Part shown: one piece after another, positions 11,811 to 22,424 of the stretch
Layout: every line of letters starts with the position of its first letter
Position numbering within the stretch: position 1 is the first letter of the stretch
DNA from: Pyxicephalus adspersus
Taxonomy: Eukaryota > Chordata > Amphibia > Anura > Pyxicephalidae
Reading direction: 5' to 3'
Assembly (NCBI RefSeq): GCF_032062135.1
Contig: NC_092868.1
Location: 45,077,603 to 45,141,602 of the forward strand
DNA length: 64,000 bases
Position numbers and translations under genes: made by a program
Notes under the pieces: generated by a model
The model's database searches: none
What the model was told of the DNA's origin: nothing
Seen by the model: the letters and a program-made list of their open reading frames with translations, nothing else

Positions 11811-12362
11811 ATGGGGTCTAATTTAATAAAGCTCTCTAAAGCTAGGTACACACTTCCAATGGTTCTCGCTCAGGGCCGATATCAGGCGAGAATCTGGCGT
11901 GTGTACAGCGTGCGTCGTTCATCCTACGAATGACCATCCTGGTGGATCCACAGACAATGAACGATGAAAGATCCTAATGTAAGGGAAGGGGAAGAGCAAG
12001 CAGCAAGGTGCCGCTCTGTCACTCTTCCCCTCCCCTCTCCATAAAGCAGAATGGTGCTGTATGTACAGCATCCTTCATGCATTGTGCAATGCATAGTCAT
12101 TGGAAAGGTTCGTGAAACATCCTTTCCAACGACTATAATTGCAAGTGCGTACGCGGCTTAAGGCTGGAGAGGATACACTTTCATCAGTGAAGCTGGGTAT
12201 TCCAGCAAACCTAAAATGGATCTGGTCCAGAATTGAAAACATTTGCTAACAAATAGCAAATAGCGTTAAGGAAATCCATTCTAGGTTTTCTGGATCACCC
12301 AGCTTCATTGTTGAAAGTGTATCCTCTCCAGCCTTGGAGCACTTTAATAAATCAGACCCATT
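11811..12362. mobile_element. MITE family A, split by a family C MITE
   Basis: Left part GGGGTCTAATTTAATAAAGC; the element resumes at 12164 with AGGCTGGAGAGGATACACTT and ends CTTTAATAAATCAGACCCA. The whole sits inside the 31-bp array. Confidence 0.75.
11843..12165. mobile_element. MITE family C nested in family A
   Basis: Begins AAAGCTAGGTACACACTTCC and ends TTGCAAGTGCGTACGCGGCT, imperfect inverted termini. Internal blocks GGTTCTCGCTCAGGGCC, TCCCCTCCCCTCTCCATA and CATTGTGCAATGCATAGTCA recur at 28471-28746 and partly at 12970-13130. Confidence 0.7.
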
Positions 12363-12765
12363 GTGAGAAACTGCAAACATGCCATATATATATAAATAAG
12401 TAAGAGATGGTTTGGGACTGAACACATGCTATAGGAGATGCTCATACAAAATATGGTCAGACATTGCAAATATACCTAAGAGCCTCAGCACACATCTATA
12501 GAAGGCAGAGACACCAAACATGCTATAAAAGATTGTCAGGACAAGAGAAGATCGGAGACTGAAAATATTCTTTAAGTTTGCGCTGAACCCACGGTACAAA
12601 AATGGTCAGAGACTGCAAACTTGATTTAGGAGGTGATCAGGGACTAACAACATGCTACAAGATGGTTTGGCACTGAATACATTCCACAAGATATGGTCAG
12701 AGACTGCAAACATACCAAAAGGAATGGCCAGGGTCTGAAAGCATGCTATAGAAAGTGTTGGGAGA
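12363..12765 (+). repeat. 31-bp tandem array, degenerate right part
   Basis: Scattered units such as GAAACTGCAAACATGCC, GGTCAGAGACTGCAAAC and GGTCAGGGAC variants continue the array after the nested transposons. Confidence 0.6.
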
Positions 12766-12794
12766 CAAGGGCATACGTATCATATGTGCATGCG

Positions 12795-12855
12795 CGGTCC
12801 GGAGTCAGTAAATTTAGCGGTCCGCGGGACCAAAAAGTTGGCGACCACTGCTAAA
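12795..12855 (-). mobile_element. hAT-like terminus fragment
   Basis: GCGGTCCGCGGGACCAAAAA followed by GTTGGCGACCACTG. On the minus strand this starts CAGTGGTCGCCAAC, a typical hAT terminal repeat. Only one end is visible. Confidence 0.5.
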
Positions 12856-12969
12856 GATAGTGTAAAAGAAAGTAACCAAGCTAATAAACTACTAGAACCC
12901 AATGTAAGATTACTATCTAATGTAAAAGTCTAGGTAAAAAAGACACAAAAAGTTGTCTGCAGGGGCCTT

Positions 12970-13130
12970 AAGGAATGCACAACTCTTGTTCTCCCCTTCC
13001 CTATCCATAGAGCAGAACAGCTCTGTATGTACAGCACTCGTTCATGCATTGTTCAGTCTTTTGTCATTGGAAAGGATCATGAAAGATCTTTTCCAACAAC
13101 ATATATTGCACGTGTGTACACAGTCTAAGG
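12970..13130. mobile_element. MITE family C, right half
   Basis: CTCCCCTTCCCTATCCATAG, GCTCTGTATGTACAGCACTC and TGCACGTGTGTACACAGTC match 28615-28746. Confidence 0.65.
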
Positions 13131-15279
13131 GCCAAAAAGCTGCATGTGGCCCCTGAGCAGTAGATTAGACACCAGGGCACTGGGGTGTGTGGTACGGAAA
13201 CCAGATTGTGAGCAGTTTCAATTAACATTAGACTATTTCTATAACTTAATAATTAATAATTAATATTCTATAAAAAAATAATTTGTAGGAGTTACAAAAC
13301 TGTAGGTAAATACAAGAAATATTTAAAATAAATACTCACTGGCTGATAAAAAAACCCCCCATAAAAAACCAATGCATTTCGTTTCAGGAAGAAAAAACTA
13401 GGACAATTAGTCATTTTTACTAGCAAACATTAATCTCTTTGAATCTGCTGGTAAGTAATGAACGGATTGTCAGATATGGGAAGTTTTCAGCAAGAAAAGC
13501 AGCTTACCTTTAATGTAATAGGCTTAAGAAGGATCAAAGCAAGAAACGTCTGCCAAAAACTGAGTTCCAATAGCCAATGCCTTGATTTAGGATCGCTGCC
13601 ACCATGCAAACACATACAAATGTCGTTCTCTGAAAAGCTATGCACTGCAATATTAAATTCAGAGACTTTTAATTGCAATGCTGACTTCAAAGGGAAAAGC
13701 TGGAGACAGTTTAGGAAAAATGATGCATAGGAAAAAGATGTTCACACCTTTTGCAAGGAATGGATAAACGTGTTTTAAAGTATGCAGTCATGCATGTATA
13801 GTCCAATGATCAATGTACATGATGGCCAAACAAGATGCTTTGACAGGTGGATATCATATTGGGAACAATGGGCAATGTTACATCAGGGTGCACTGAACCA
13901 ATCCGATCTTCCTGATCTGCACACATGCACAGGTCTACAAACTCAATAGCACATGGGATGATTTAAAGCAATTGCTAATTACAACTTAATGTGAAACACT
14001 TTAGGATTACACTAGGAACAGAGCTGACATATTGCACCTTGTGATACCTGTACATAAAGGAAAGGTTGATAAATCTATTTAAGGATCTGCTAGGTGGCCC
14101 TGCCTATTGGCAATCATACATTTGCTAAAATATTAGTTTTGGGTGTACAGGAATTTAAAATTAAACCCGTACTGAACAATATAGAAGCTGCCATTGCTGA
14201 CCTCCTGAAAATACTTATGATGTATTATTTCTTTTTGCTGATTTCAATGATCATTTTATTCTGTTTAGCCACTTCAAAATGTAAAGATTCCAGTATCCCA
14301 GGCTCTTCATTTGTCTTATCACTCTGCTTTAATATAATTCAATGTACAATAATTATTTAAATAATAACAAATGGATTTCATAAAGCTTAAAGTCATCTGT
14401 TTATTATACAGTTGCTGTTCTTGAAGTTTATAAAAGTCTGCTCTGTGTTTTTCTGTGTTTCTATCTGTCATCTTGATTTTTTTCCATTTCCTTGATAAGC
14501 ATTGTGGCAATACTGGAAATATCTACATAGTAAAAGATTCACAAAAATGGTTTTATGTCTTATTGATGCATTCCTTCCTCCAGATGTTGTATAAATATAT
14601 ATTCGGTGCTGTGATTAAAATCTGATCAAAATTCATGAAAACTGAGAAATCCAATGTTTAGAGATTGAGTGGATATCAGCAGTAAGGTTTACAAAGCATT
14701 TATTTCTTCTGTTGGACTATGTGTGAAATATTGAGCAATGTTGATCAAACTTTTTATTTCCTTATTGACTTTTAGGACTTACCCTCTGCTATTGCTTTTA
14801 TTTTAAGTGAATGGAAATCCCCTCTCTAATGTAATAAACAAACCCTGATCTCAATGATTTGCTATAGAAAATGAAAATGAATCTGATTGAGTGCTGATGT
14901 ATTCACATTACTATTTTGTTCTTCATTATAAATAAACCTGTATGACAGCACCCTCTGCTGGTAAACATAAGACAAGGCAACCAAAGGAGGATGCAATGTG
15001 GCCTGCCAGTGGTATTCAAACTATAATTCTGCAAAATTGGGAGCAACAAGGATTTTGTTGCAGATGGGACAAAAATTGTGCTCCCTGCAATAAAACATAC
15101 TTTCCTGCCTATTCACAATTCTTTAAATGAGATTACATTGAGTTGTGCATGCACAGCTCTGCTTATGATGCTGGGATATATTCCCCGGGGTTGTCACGAC
15201 TGAAAGAGTTGCATTATCCTTGCCTGGCCCAACACCCTAAAGAAGAAGATGCCTATAATGGAACAAGGACCGGTTAATG
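13131..15279. other. no gene recognised
   Basis: AT-rich, low-repeat. Open frames of 60-90 codons on both strands (13458-13730, 14094-14360, 14942-15130) lack recognisable motifs. Confidence 0.5.
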
Positions 15280-15395
15280 TAATAAAAATAGTTTATTATT
15301 AATAACTAATAATCTGACATTTTATTGCAAAAGGGACGCCACCTGTTCCTTCTGCAATAAAGAACCTGAGTGGTCACAATTTTTTATTTTAAAGA
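15280..15395. repeat. family F repeat fragment
   Basis: TTGCAAAAGGGACGCCACCT, TCTGCAATAAAGAACC and GGTCACAATTTTTTATT resemble 5640-5720 and 27960-28040. Confidence 0.45.
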
Positions 15396-15904
15396 CAAAC
15401 TACTCTTTACAAGAAAAAAACTCCTAATACAAAATGTTCTTAATACAATACTAGCCCGATTTGCAGCGCATCACTTTACTTGCAGACTTACTGCCTAGCT
15501 ATCTCCCGTCCATATGGCACCCAGCATCAATTTACTTACTCCCCACTTCTTAGAGATATGCTACAAAGCTGCCCTGGGCTCAGAAGGAGAATGATGCAAA
15601 GAGGGGTGCCATAATAGTATGCATTTCTAGTTACATGAAATATAGCTGGGAATTACATTTTAACAGAAACTGTTGATGCATAAAATATCTGATCGCCATA
15701 GAGAATCAGCATTGTTTTTTTCCCCTGTTGGAGTAAGTTGAACCATGCCTGATAAAGGTTTTGCCTACCTCTGGATTATTTGGGTATAGGTTTCTATCCA
15801 AGCATTTCTGGTACTTTTCTGGTACTATTTCCCTATTGGTTGAACTGAATAGATTTGTGTGAAAGTGATCATACCAAGGTCACATAGAGTGCACAGATCT
15901 GTAT
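15396..15904. other. mostly featureless; repeat-like end
   Basis: 15720-15870 (TTTTGCCTACCTCTGGATTA, TTCCCTATTGGTTGAACTGA) weakly resembles the repeat at 6695-6815. Nothing else seen. Confidence 0.4.
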
Positions 15905-17015
15905 TGAAGATATCACTCTTTTCTCTCCCCTCTATCTCCCTCCATCTCTCTCTTACCCCTCTTTTTCTCTTCTGTCCTCTCACTTCTTTTTTTTCTCTCT
16001 CCCGCTTCTATTTCCCCCCCTATCTCTCTATCCCCTCTTCCTTCCATTCTCTCTCCCCCCTTTCCCTCTCTCTCCACTGTCCTCCTCTCTTCATTTTCTT
16101 TCTCTCCTCCATTTCCCTGCCCTCTCCCTCTCTCTTCCCTTCCGTTGCCCTCCCTCTTTTTCTCATTTGCTCTCTTCGGTCTCCCTCCTGCCCCTCTATC
16201 TCCCATCTATGTTCTCTCTCCCTTCTCCCTCTCTTTTTTCTCCTATTTCTCTCTATTGCCCTCCTTCTCCCTGCTCTCTCTTCTTTCTCTCTTTCGGTTT
16301 CTGTACTAACCCTCTCTCGTCTCCTTTATCACGTCTGCCTCCCTCTCTCTTCTCTTATCTCTCCCTCTCCAGCCAGGGGTGTAGTGGGGCGGGCACGGGT
16401 GGGAACGCTATGCCTTCAGTTCTTTCAGGAATAGGCACGTGGCTTTGGCCAGTCCACCCACCCCCCGCGGAGTCAGGAGAAGGACCCCGCTGGGGGAGCG
16501 CACCGGCCAGAGCCGCGAGCCATGTCCTTGTACGCATCACAGGCTCAGGGCCATTGGCGAGTTGTCTCTCTGAACACAACCTGCCCTCTCTCCTATCTAC
16601 ATCCCTCTTTATGATCTACTTTCCCTCTCATTCCCTTCTCACTCCCACTCTTCCTCTCTCACCTTTCTTTCTTACTTTGCCCGCTTCTTTCTTTTTATCT
16701 CCCCCTCCTCCTTCCTTCCCTGTCTCCCCTTTCCCTTCTTTATTCTCCTCTCCCCCTCTCTTCTCCCCTCCCTCCACCCTATTTTTTTCCTCCTCTATCT
16801 CTCCAGTCTACTTTCAACTTTTTCACATTATCTCCCTCTTCCGTCTCTCTCCCTTCTTCTCTGTCTCTCCCCTTCCTTCTCCCCGCTATCCCTCTCCTAT
16901 TCTTCCCCACTCTCTTTCTTTTGCTATGTGTTCTTCCTCTCTCTCTCCCCCTCTCATTCCCTTGGACCCTTCTCGTGCTCCCTCTCTCTCTCTTTTTCCT
17001 CTCTTTTATTCTTTT
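15905..17015 (+). repeat. 1.1-kb homopyrimidine (CT-rich) tract with a GC-rich inset
   Basis: The + strand is almost only C and T in irregular CTCTCC/TTTCTC blocks at 15911-16370 and 16590-17010. A GC-rich mixed-base inset (about 16374-16575, AGCCAGGGGTGTAGTGGGGC...) interrupts it and is unrelated in composition. Long open frames on both strands here (191, 328 and 97 codons) are compositional artefacts (Ser/Leu/Pro or Arg/Glu/Gly only). Confidence 0.9.
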
Positions 17016-17194
17016 ATTATTTTACGCAGCTTTAATGATGTGTTTTGTGTTTGTCAGCATCTAAAGCTGTTATTTGTTGGGAAAGGAGGAACAGCACAAG
17101 CTAGCTGGCCTAGGGAAGCAAAAAGTATAAATTCGGCCCTGCTGGGGGTTTAGCAGTCAGAACCTTTAAACAACGACATTTTGAGCTTCTGCTA

Positions 17195-17505
17195 CCTCGC
17201 AAAAAAAACTTTATGGAGCCTAGACATTCATTAACTTTTGGAGCAAGCTGTGCTTTGATACGCAAAAAGAAACAACTGCAGTGTTTGTCTTGGTCATTGA
17301 AGAGTTACAGAAAAACTCAGTCCTTAAGATCACCCACAACCTCAGCTGTGTTTAGCAAATTACTTCTTCTGCAAGTCATGCAAACCACCCCCTCCACCCC
17401 ATCAAGCCTCCATCCTGCACAGGAGCGAGCAGGGAAGCTGTGTTCGTATCTAGTCGTTCCTGTGTTGGATGTCCTTAACTCGGGGATTATCTGTAATTGC
17501 TATAA
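17195..17505 (+). mobile_element. MITE family E, left end missing
   Basis: AAAACTTTATGGAGCCTAGA, TGCTTTGATACGCAAAAAG, GATCACCCACAACCTCAGC and terminal TGTCCTTAACTCGGGGATTA match 1160-1602. Confidence 0.65.
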
Positions 17506-17603
17506 TTCAAAATGCATTTAAGAAATTGCAATAGGATACATTGCCCTACAGGTGGCAGACTGGCCATAATGCTCAACAGGGTCATTTAGGTAGGTAGGTA
17601 GGG

Positions 17604-17844
17604 ACATAGTAGGTAGGGACAGATTGGAATCTCGTTCATTCATTCATGTCTCCAATAGCTACACCTTCTACACTGTTCATATAGGTGATGGCCTCAACCT
17701 CAAATGCCGTCCTTGCTCCATCTCAGGGCCCACCGCCTCCTCCTCATGCTGTTATTGCTGCCGCCTGCCCAGTACCCAGCTCTAGATGCCAGTTACCAAT
17801 GCTGTCCAGGCTCCGTCTCAGAGCCTCTTCCTGCTCTTCCTGCT
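17604..17844 (-). repeat. left inverted arm of the PCED1-carrying element
   Basis: Reverse complement of the block at about 18950-19214. ACATAGTAGGTAGGGACAGA and TTGGAATCTCG at the outer end mirror CGAGATTCCAATCTGTCC and TTACCTACTATGT ending at 19214. Inside, GTCTCCAATAGCTACACCTT and GGGCCCACCGCCTCCTCC mirror the right arm, and one 98-bp minisatellite unit (CTGCCCAGTACCCAGCTCTA) lies in reverse orientation next to the gene copy. Confidence 0.75.
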
Positions 17845-18575
17845 GCACGGCCCAGGCTTGATCAATATGAGGCATCAGGATGCAGGTATACTTCCGATGA
17901 GCCAGCTGATTCGAGTGGGTGGCATCTTTAACCCTGGAGCGCAGGTCGAAGCGTAAGTGGAAGTGCAAGTCAATCACATCCAATTGGTGCAAATCTGCCA
18001 GTGTGGCCCTGTAGAAATTCTCTTCTATGATGTCCCAGCGCACATTAGGAATGGGGTACTCTAGCACTTCACCAGCTTTGAATCTAACAGACATGAACAT
18101 GTTGCGTATCACCAGACATTTAGGGCTCAGCACCTTGGTGAGCCGAATAAACAGGTGGTCCATGTTGGTTTTGTACATTTGCAGTAACTGATTGCTCATC
18201 ATGATACCTGCTATCATCCTATATACACGAGGTGATGATGACAACGTCGGGCTAAGGTCCATGTTGGAAGTTGGCCAGCACCTTCTCTATGTACTGCGAA
18301 GAAACATGGGGTCAGGAAATAGAACCGTACAAGTTGGTGGTAAGTTCTGTAATGACGCACTTATCGGTAAATTATGGCATTGTGCATTTCAGCCAGAGAT
18401 CATTTACAAATGACATGTCACCCTTCCCTTTCAGCTGCTTCTCAGTCTGAAAGTAATCATTCTGGAGTATTTTCACAAGATCCTTGATGACGGATCTTTC
18501 AATGGAGTCTCCCAGGACGACCACATACTTTTTGTGTAGAAGTCTCCAGACGTCTGCTGAGCTCAATAACTTCAT
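17845..18575 (-). pseudogene. PC-esterase domain protein 1 (PCED1/FAM113-like) pseudogene
   Basis: The minus strand carries a broken but nearly full-length copy of a PCED1-family protein, predicted intracellular SGNH/GDSL-like esterases of unknown substrate. It starts at an ATG (18575) with LLHKKYVVVLGDSIERSV, whose GDSI serine (residue 24) is the expected nucleophile block. Then come QLKGKGDMSFVND, a second frame with HNAIIYR, a TAA stop (18361-18363) and LVRFYFLT, a third segment YIEKVLANFQHG and PDVVII with TAG stops at 18252-18254 and 18219-18221 (the latter where the family usually has Trp), and finally MYKTNMDHLFIRL, NFYRATLADLHQLDVIDLHF, DATHSNQLAHRKYT (catalytic Asp/His block) and HIDQAWAV. 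At least three frame changes separate these segments. No intron is visible across the copy. Past AWAV the frame runs into the 98-bp minisatellite. Clearly dead; family assignment is from recalled motif order. Confidence 0.85.
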
Positions 18576-18809
18576 GGCTCAATGTGGTCATCCAGGACCT
18601 CTCGGGTTCCCATTAAATATAAGGGTGTTTCACATCTCATGGCCCCAACATATACAGAGGGACTGCTGTCCCACGTCCCAGTTCCGGGGCAACATACACA
18701 GAAATTCAGTATGATAAAGTGTGGTACCGATGGATGAAGCAGAAGATTTGGCCTTCTACATTCAATCACGAATTTCAGATTACACACTTCGGGGTGTCAT
18801 TAAAGATGC

Positions 18810-18872
18810 ACTACACCCAGCTCTAGATGCCAGTTACTAATGCCTTCCACACTCCGTCTCAGGGCCTGCTAT
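18810..18872 (-). repeat. reverse-oriented minisatellite unit at an inversion point
   Basis: CCCAGCTCTAGATGCCAGTT and CACACTCCGTCTCAGGGCC are reverse-strand unit sequence. At 18873 the orientation flips to the forward-facing leader AAGTGAAAGCACATGAAACG. Confidence 0.7.
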
Positions 18873-19214
18873 CAAGTGAAAGCACATGAAACGAAAAGGG
18901 GGTTGGCGGAATCAGTGGGGAAAGAAAATCCTATTGAGCTTGAGCCTAGTCTGGCATCTAGAGCTGGGTATTGGACAGTGGGCAGGCAGCAGCAGTAAAA
19001 GCAAGAAGAGTAGGCGGTGGGCCCTGAGTAGTGTGGATGGCATTGTTAACTGGCATCTAGAGCTGGGTACTGGAGGAGGAGGCGGTGGGCCCTGAGACGG
19101 AGCAAGGAGGGCATTACAACAGAAGGCCATCACCTTTACGGACAATGTAGAAGCAGTAGCTATTGGAGACATGAATGGATGAGCGAGATTCCAATCTGTC
19201 CTTACCTACTATGT
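18873..19214 (+). repeat. right inverted arm: leader, minisatellite units, terminus
   Basis: Leader (CAGTGGGGAAAGAAAATCCT, AGCCTAGTCTGGCATCTAGA), two short forward units (GGCATCTAGAGCTGGGTACT, GGTGGGCCCTGAGACGGAGC), then the terminus GGCCATCACC...GAGATTCCAATCTGTCC...CTACTATGT, the inverted partner of 17604-17844. Confidence 0.75.
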
Positions 19215-22200
19215 AGCGAATCCACATGAAAGGGATTGGGCTTGGAGGAATCAGCGGGGAAAGAAGACCCTGTTGAGCTGGAGTCTAGTCTGGCATCTAG
19301 AGGTGGGTACTGGGAGGAGGAGGNNNNNNNNNNNNNNNNNNNNNNNNNNNNNNNNNNNNNNNNNNNNNNNNNNNNNNNNNNNNNNNNNNNNNNNNNNNNN
19401 NNNNNNNNNNNNNNNNNNNNNNNNNNNNNNNNNNNNNNNNNNNNNNNNNNNNNNNNNNNNNNNNNNNNNNNNNNNNNNNNNNNNNNNNNNNNNNNNNNNN
19501 NNNNNNNNNNNNNNNNNNNNNNNNNNNNNNNNNNNNNNNNNNNNNNNNNNNNNNNNNNNNNNNNNNNNNNNNNNNNNNNNNNNNNNNNNNNNNNNNNNNN
19601 NNNNNNNNNNNNNNNNNNNNNNNNNNNNNNNNNNNNNNNNNNNNNNNNNNNNNNNNNNNNNNNNNNNNNNNNNNNNNNNNNNNNNNNNNNNNNNNNNNNN
19701 NNNNNNNNNNNNNNNNNNNNNNNNNNNNNNNNNNNNNNNNNNNNNNNNNNNNNNNNNNNNNNNNNNNNNNNNNNNNNNNNNNNNNNNNNNNNNNNNNNNN
19801 NNNNNNNNNNNNNNNNNNNNNNNNNNNNNNNNNNNNNNNNNNNNNNNNNNNNNNNNNNNNNNNNNNNNNNNNNNNNNNNNNNNNNNNNNNNNNNNNNNNN
19901 NNNNNNNNNNNNNNNNNNNNNNNNNNNNNNNNNNNNNNNNNNNNNNNNNNNNNNNNNNNNNNNNNNNNNNNNNNNNNNNNNNNNNNNNNNNNNNNNNNNN
20001 NNNNNNNNNNNNNNNNNNNNNNNNNNNNNNNNNNNNNNNNNNNNNNNNNNNNNNNNNNNNNNNNNNNNNNNNNNNNNNNNNNNNNNNNNNNNNNNNNNNN
20101 NNNNNNNNNNNNNNNNNNNNNNNNNNNNNNNNNNNNNNNNNNNNNNNNNNNNNNNNNNNNNNCATCTACAGCTGGGTACTGGGTAGGCGGCAGCGCTAAC
20201 AGAAGGAGGAGGTGGTGGGCTCTGGAACAAAGTGTGGACGGCATTAGTATCTTGCATTTAGAGTTTTGTACTGGGGCAGGTGGCAGCATCATTTACAGCA
20301 GGAGGAAGAGACAGTGGGCTCTGAGACGGAGCGGAGACTGCATTGGGAACTGGCATCTACAGCTGGTTACTGGGCAGGCCGCAGCACCAGTAACAGCAGA
20401 AGAAGGAGGAGCTGGGCCCTGAGATGGAGTGTGGATGGCATTAGTAATTGGCATCTAGAGTTGGGTACAAGGCCGGCAGCAGCAGTAACAGCATGACGAG
20501 GAGGCAGGTAGCACTAAGACGGAGTGTGGACGACATTAGTAATTGCCTTGGCATCTAGAGTTGTGTACTAGGTTGGCAGCATCATTTACAGCAGGAGGAG
20601 GAGGTGGTGGGCTCTGAGACGGAGTATGGACGGCATTATTGTCTGGCATCTAAAGTCAGGTACTGGGCAGGCGGCAGCATCATTTACAGGAGTAGGAGAA
20701 GGCGGTGGGCTCTGAGACGGAGTATGGACGACATTATTGTCTGGCATCTAAAGTCAGGTACTGGGCAGGCGGCAGCATCATTTACAGCAGGAGGAGAAGG
20801 CAGTGGGCTGAGACGGAGTATGGACGGCATTAGTTCCTGTTATCTAAAGTCAGGTACTGGGCGGGCGGCAGCATCATTTACAGGAGGAGGAGAAGGCGGT
20901 GGGCTCTGAGACGGAGTATGGACGCCATTATTGTCTGGCATCTAAAGTCAGGTACTGGGCAGGCGGCAGCATCATTTACAGGAGGAGGAGAAGGCGGTGG
21001 GCTCTGAGACGGAGTTTGGACGGCATTATTGTCTGGCATCTAAAGTCAGGTACTGGGCAGGCGGCAGCATCATTTACAGGAGGAGGAGAAGGCGGTGGGC
21101 TCTGAGACGGAGTATGGACGGCATTATTGTCTGGCAAATAAAGTCAGGTACTGGGCAGGCGCCAGCATCATTTACAGGAGGAGGAGAAGGCGGTGGGCTC
21201 TGAGACGGAGTATGGACGGCATTATTGTCTTGCATCTAAAGTCAGGTACTGGGCGGGCGGCAGCATCATTTACAGCAGGAGTAGAGGGCGGTGGGCTGAG
21301 ACGGAGTATGGACGGCATTAGTTCCTGTTATCTAAAGTCAGGTACTGGGCAGGCGGCAGCATCATTTACAGNNNNNNNNNNNNNNNNNNNNNNNNNNNNN
21401 NNNNNNNNNNNNNNNNNNNNNNNNNNNNNNNNNNNNNNNNNNNNNNNNNNNNNNNNNNNNNNNNNNNNNNNNNNNNNNNNNNNNNNNNNNNNNNNNNNNN
21501 NNNNNNNNNNNNNNNNNNNNNNNNNNNNNNNNNNNNNNNNNNNNNNNNNNNNNNNNNNNNNNNNNNNNNNNNNNNNNNNNNNNNNNNNNNNNNNNNNNNN
21601 NNNNNNNNNNNNNNNNNNNNNNNNNNNNNNNNNNNNNNNNNNNNNNNNNNNNNNNNNNNNNNNNNNNNNNNNNNNNNNNNNNNNNNNNNNNNNNNNNNNN
21701 NNNNNNNNNNNNNNNNNNNNNNNNNNNNNNNNNNNNNNNNNNNNNNNNNNNNNNNNNNNNNNNNNNNNNNNNNNNNNNNNNNNNNNNNNNNNNNNNNNNN
21801 NNNNNNNNNNNNNNNNNNNNNNNNNNNNNNNNNNNNNNNNNNNNNNNNNNNNNNNNNNNNNNNNNNNNNNNNNNNNNNNNNNNNNNNNNNNNNNNNNNNN
21901 NNNNNNNNNNNNNNNNNNNNNNNNNNNNNNNNNNNNNNNNNNNNNNNNNNNNNNNNNNNNNNNNNNNNNNNNNNNNNNNNNNNNNNNNNNNNNNNNNNNN
22001 NNNNNNNNNNNNNNNNNNNNNNNNNNNNNNNNNNNNNNNNNNNNNNNNNNNNNNNNNNNNNNNNNNNNNNNNNNNNNNNNNNNNNNNNNNNNNNNNNNNN
22101 NNNNNNNNNNNNNNNNNNNNNNNNNNNNNNNNNNNNNNNNNNNNNNNNNNNNNNNNNNNNNNNNNNNNNNNNNNNNNNNNNNNNNNNNNNNNNNNNNNNN

Positions 22201-22375
22201 NNNNNNNNNNNNNNNNGCGGCAGCAGTAACAGTCAGTAGGAGGCGTTGGGCCCTGGTACGGAGCGTGGAGGTTGAGGCCATAACCTCTATGGACAGTGTA
22301 GAAGCTGTAGCTAATTGGGACATTAATGGATTAACGAAAATCACACTTTCCATACCTACTATCTAGTGAAACCAC
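19206..22375 (+). repeat. 98-bp minisatellite array (two assembly gaps)
   Basis: After a second leader (GAATCAGCGGGGAAAGAAGA), 98-bp units follow in forward orientation, each with GGCATCTAAAGTCAGGTACT, GGGCAGGCGGCAGCATCATT and GTGGGCTCTGAGACGGAGTA. Units at 20604-21371 are the most uniform; earlier ones are diverged. A second terminus (GGTTGAGGCCATAACCTCTA to CATACCTACTATCTAGTG, 22270-22370) and a third partial leader close it. N runs at 19324-20162 and 21372-22216. The period is not a multiple of three; overlapping long frames across it are not genes. Confidence 0.9.
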
Positions 22376-22424
22376 ATAAAAGGTAACGGACTTGGTGGAA
22401 TATGTGGGGAAATACATACATTTT

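Noticed and set aside
15859..17153. Long open frames of 191 and 328 codons (+) and 97 codons (-)
   Set aside because: Low-complexity products of the CT-only tract; amino acid content follows base composition and no domain is seen.
20604..22366. Overlapping open frames across the minisatellite, some running through N
   Set aside because: Period 98 is not a multiple of 3, so frames simply cycle; much of the length is gap sequence.
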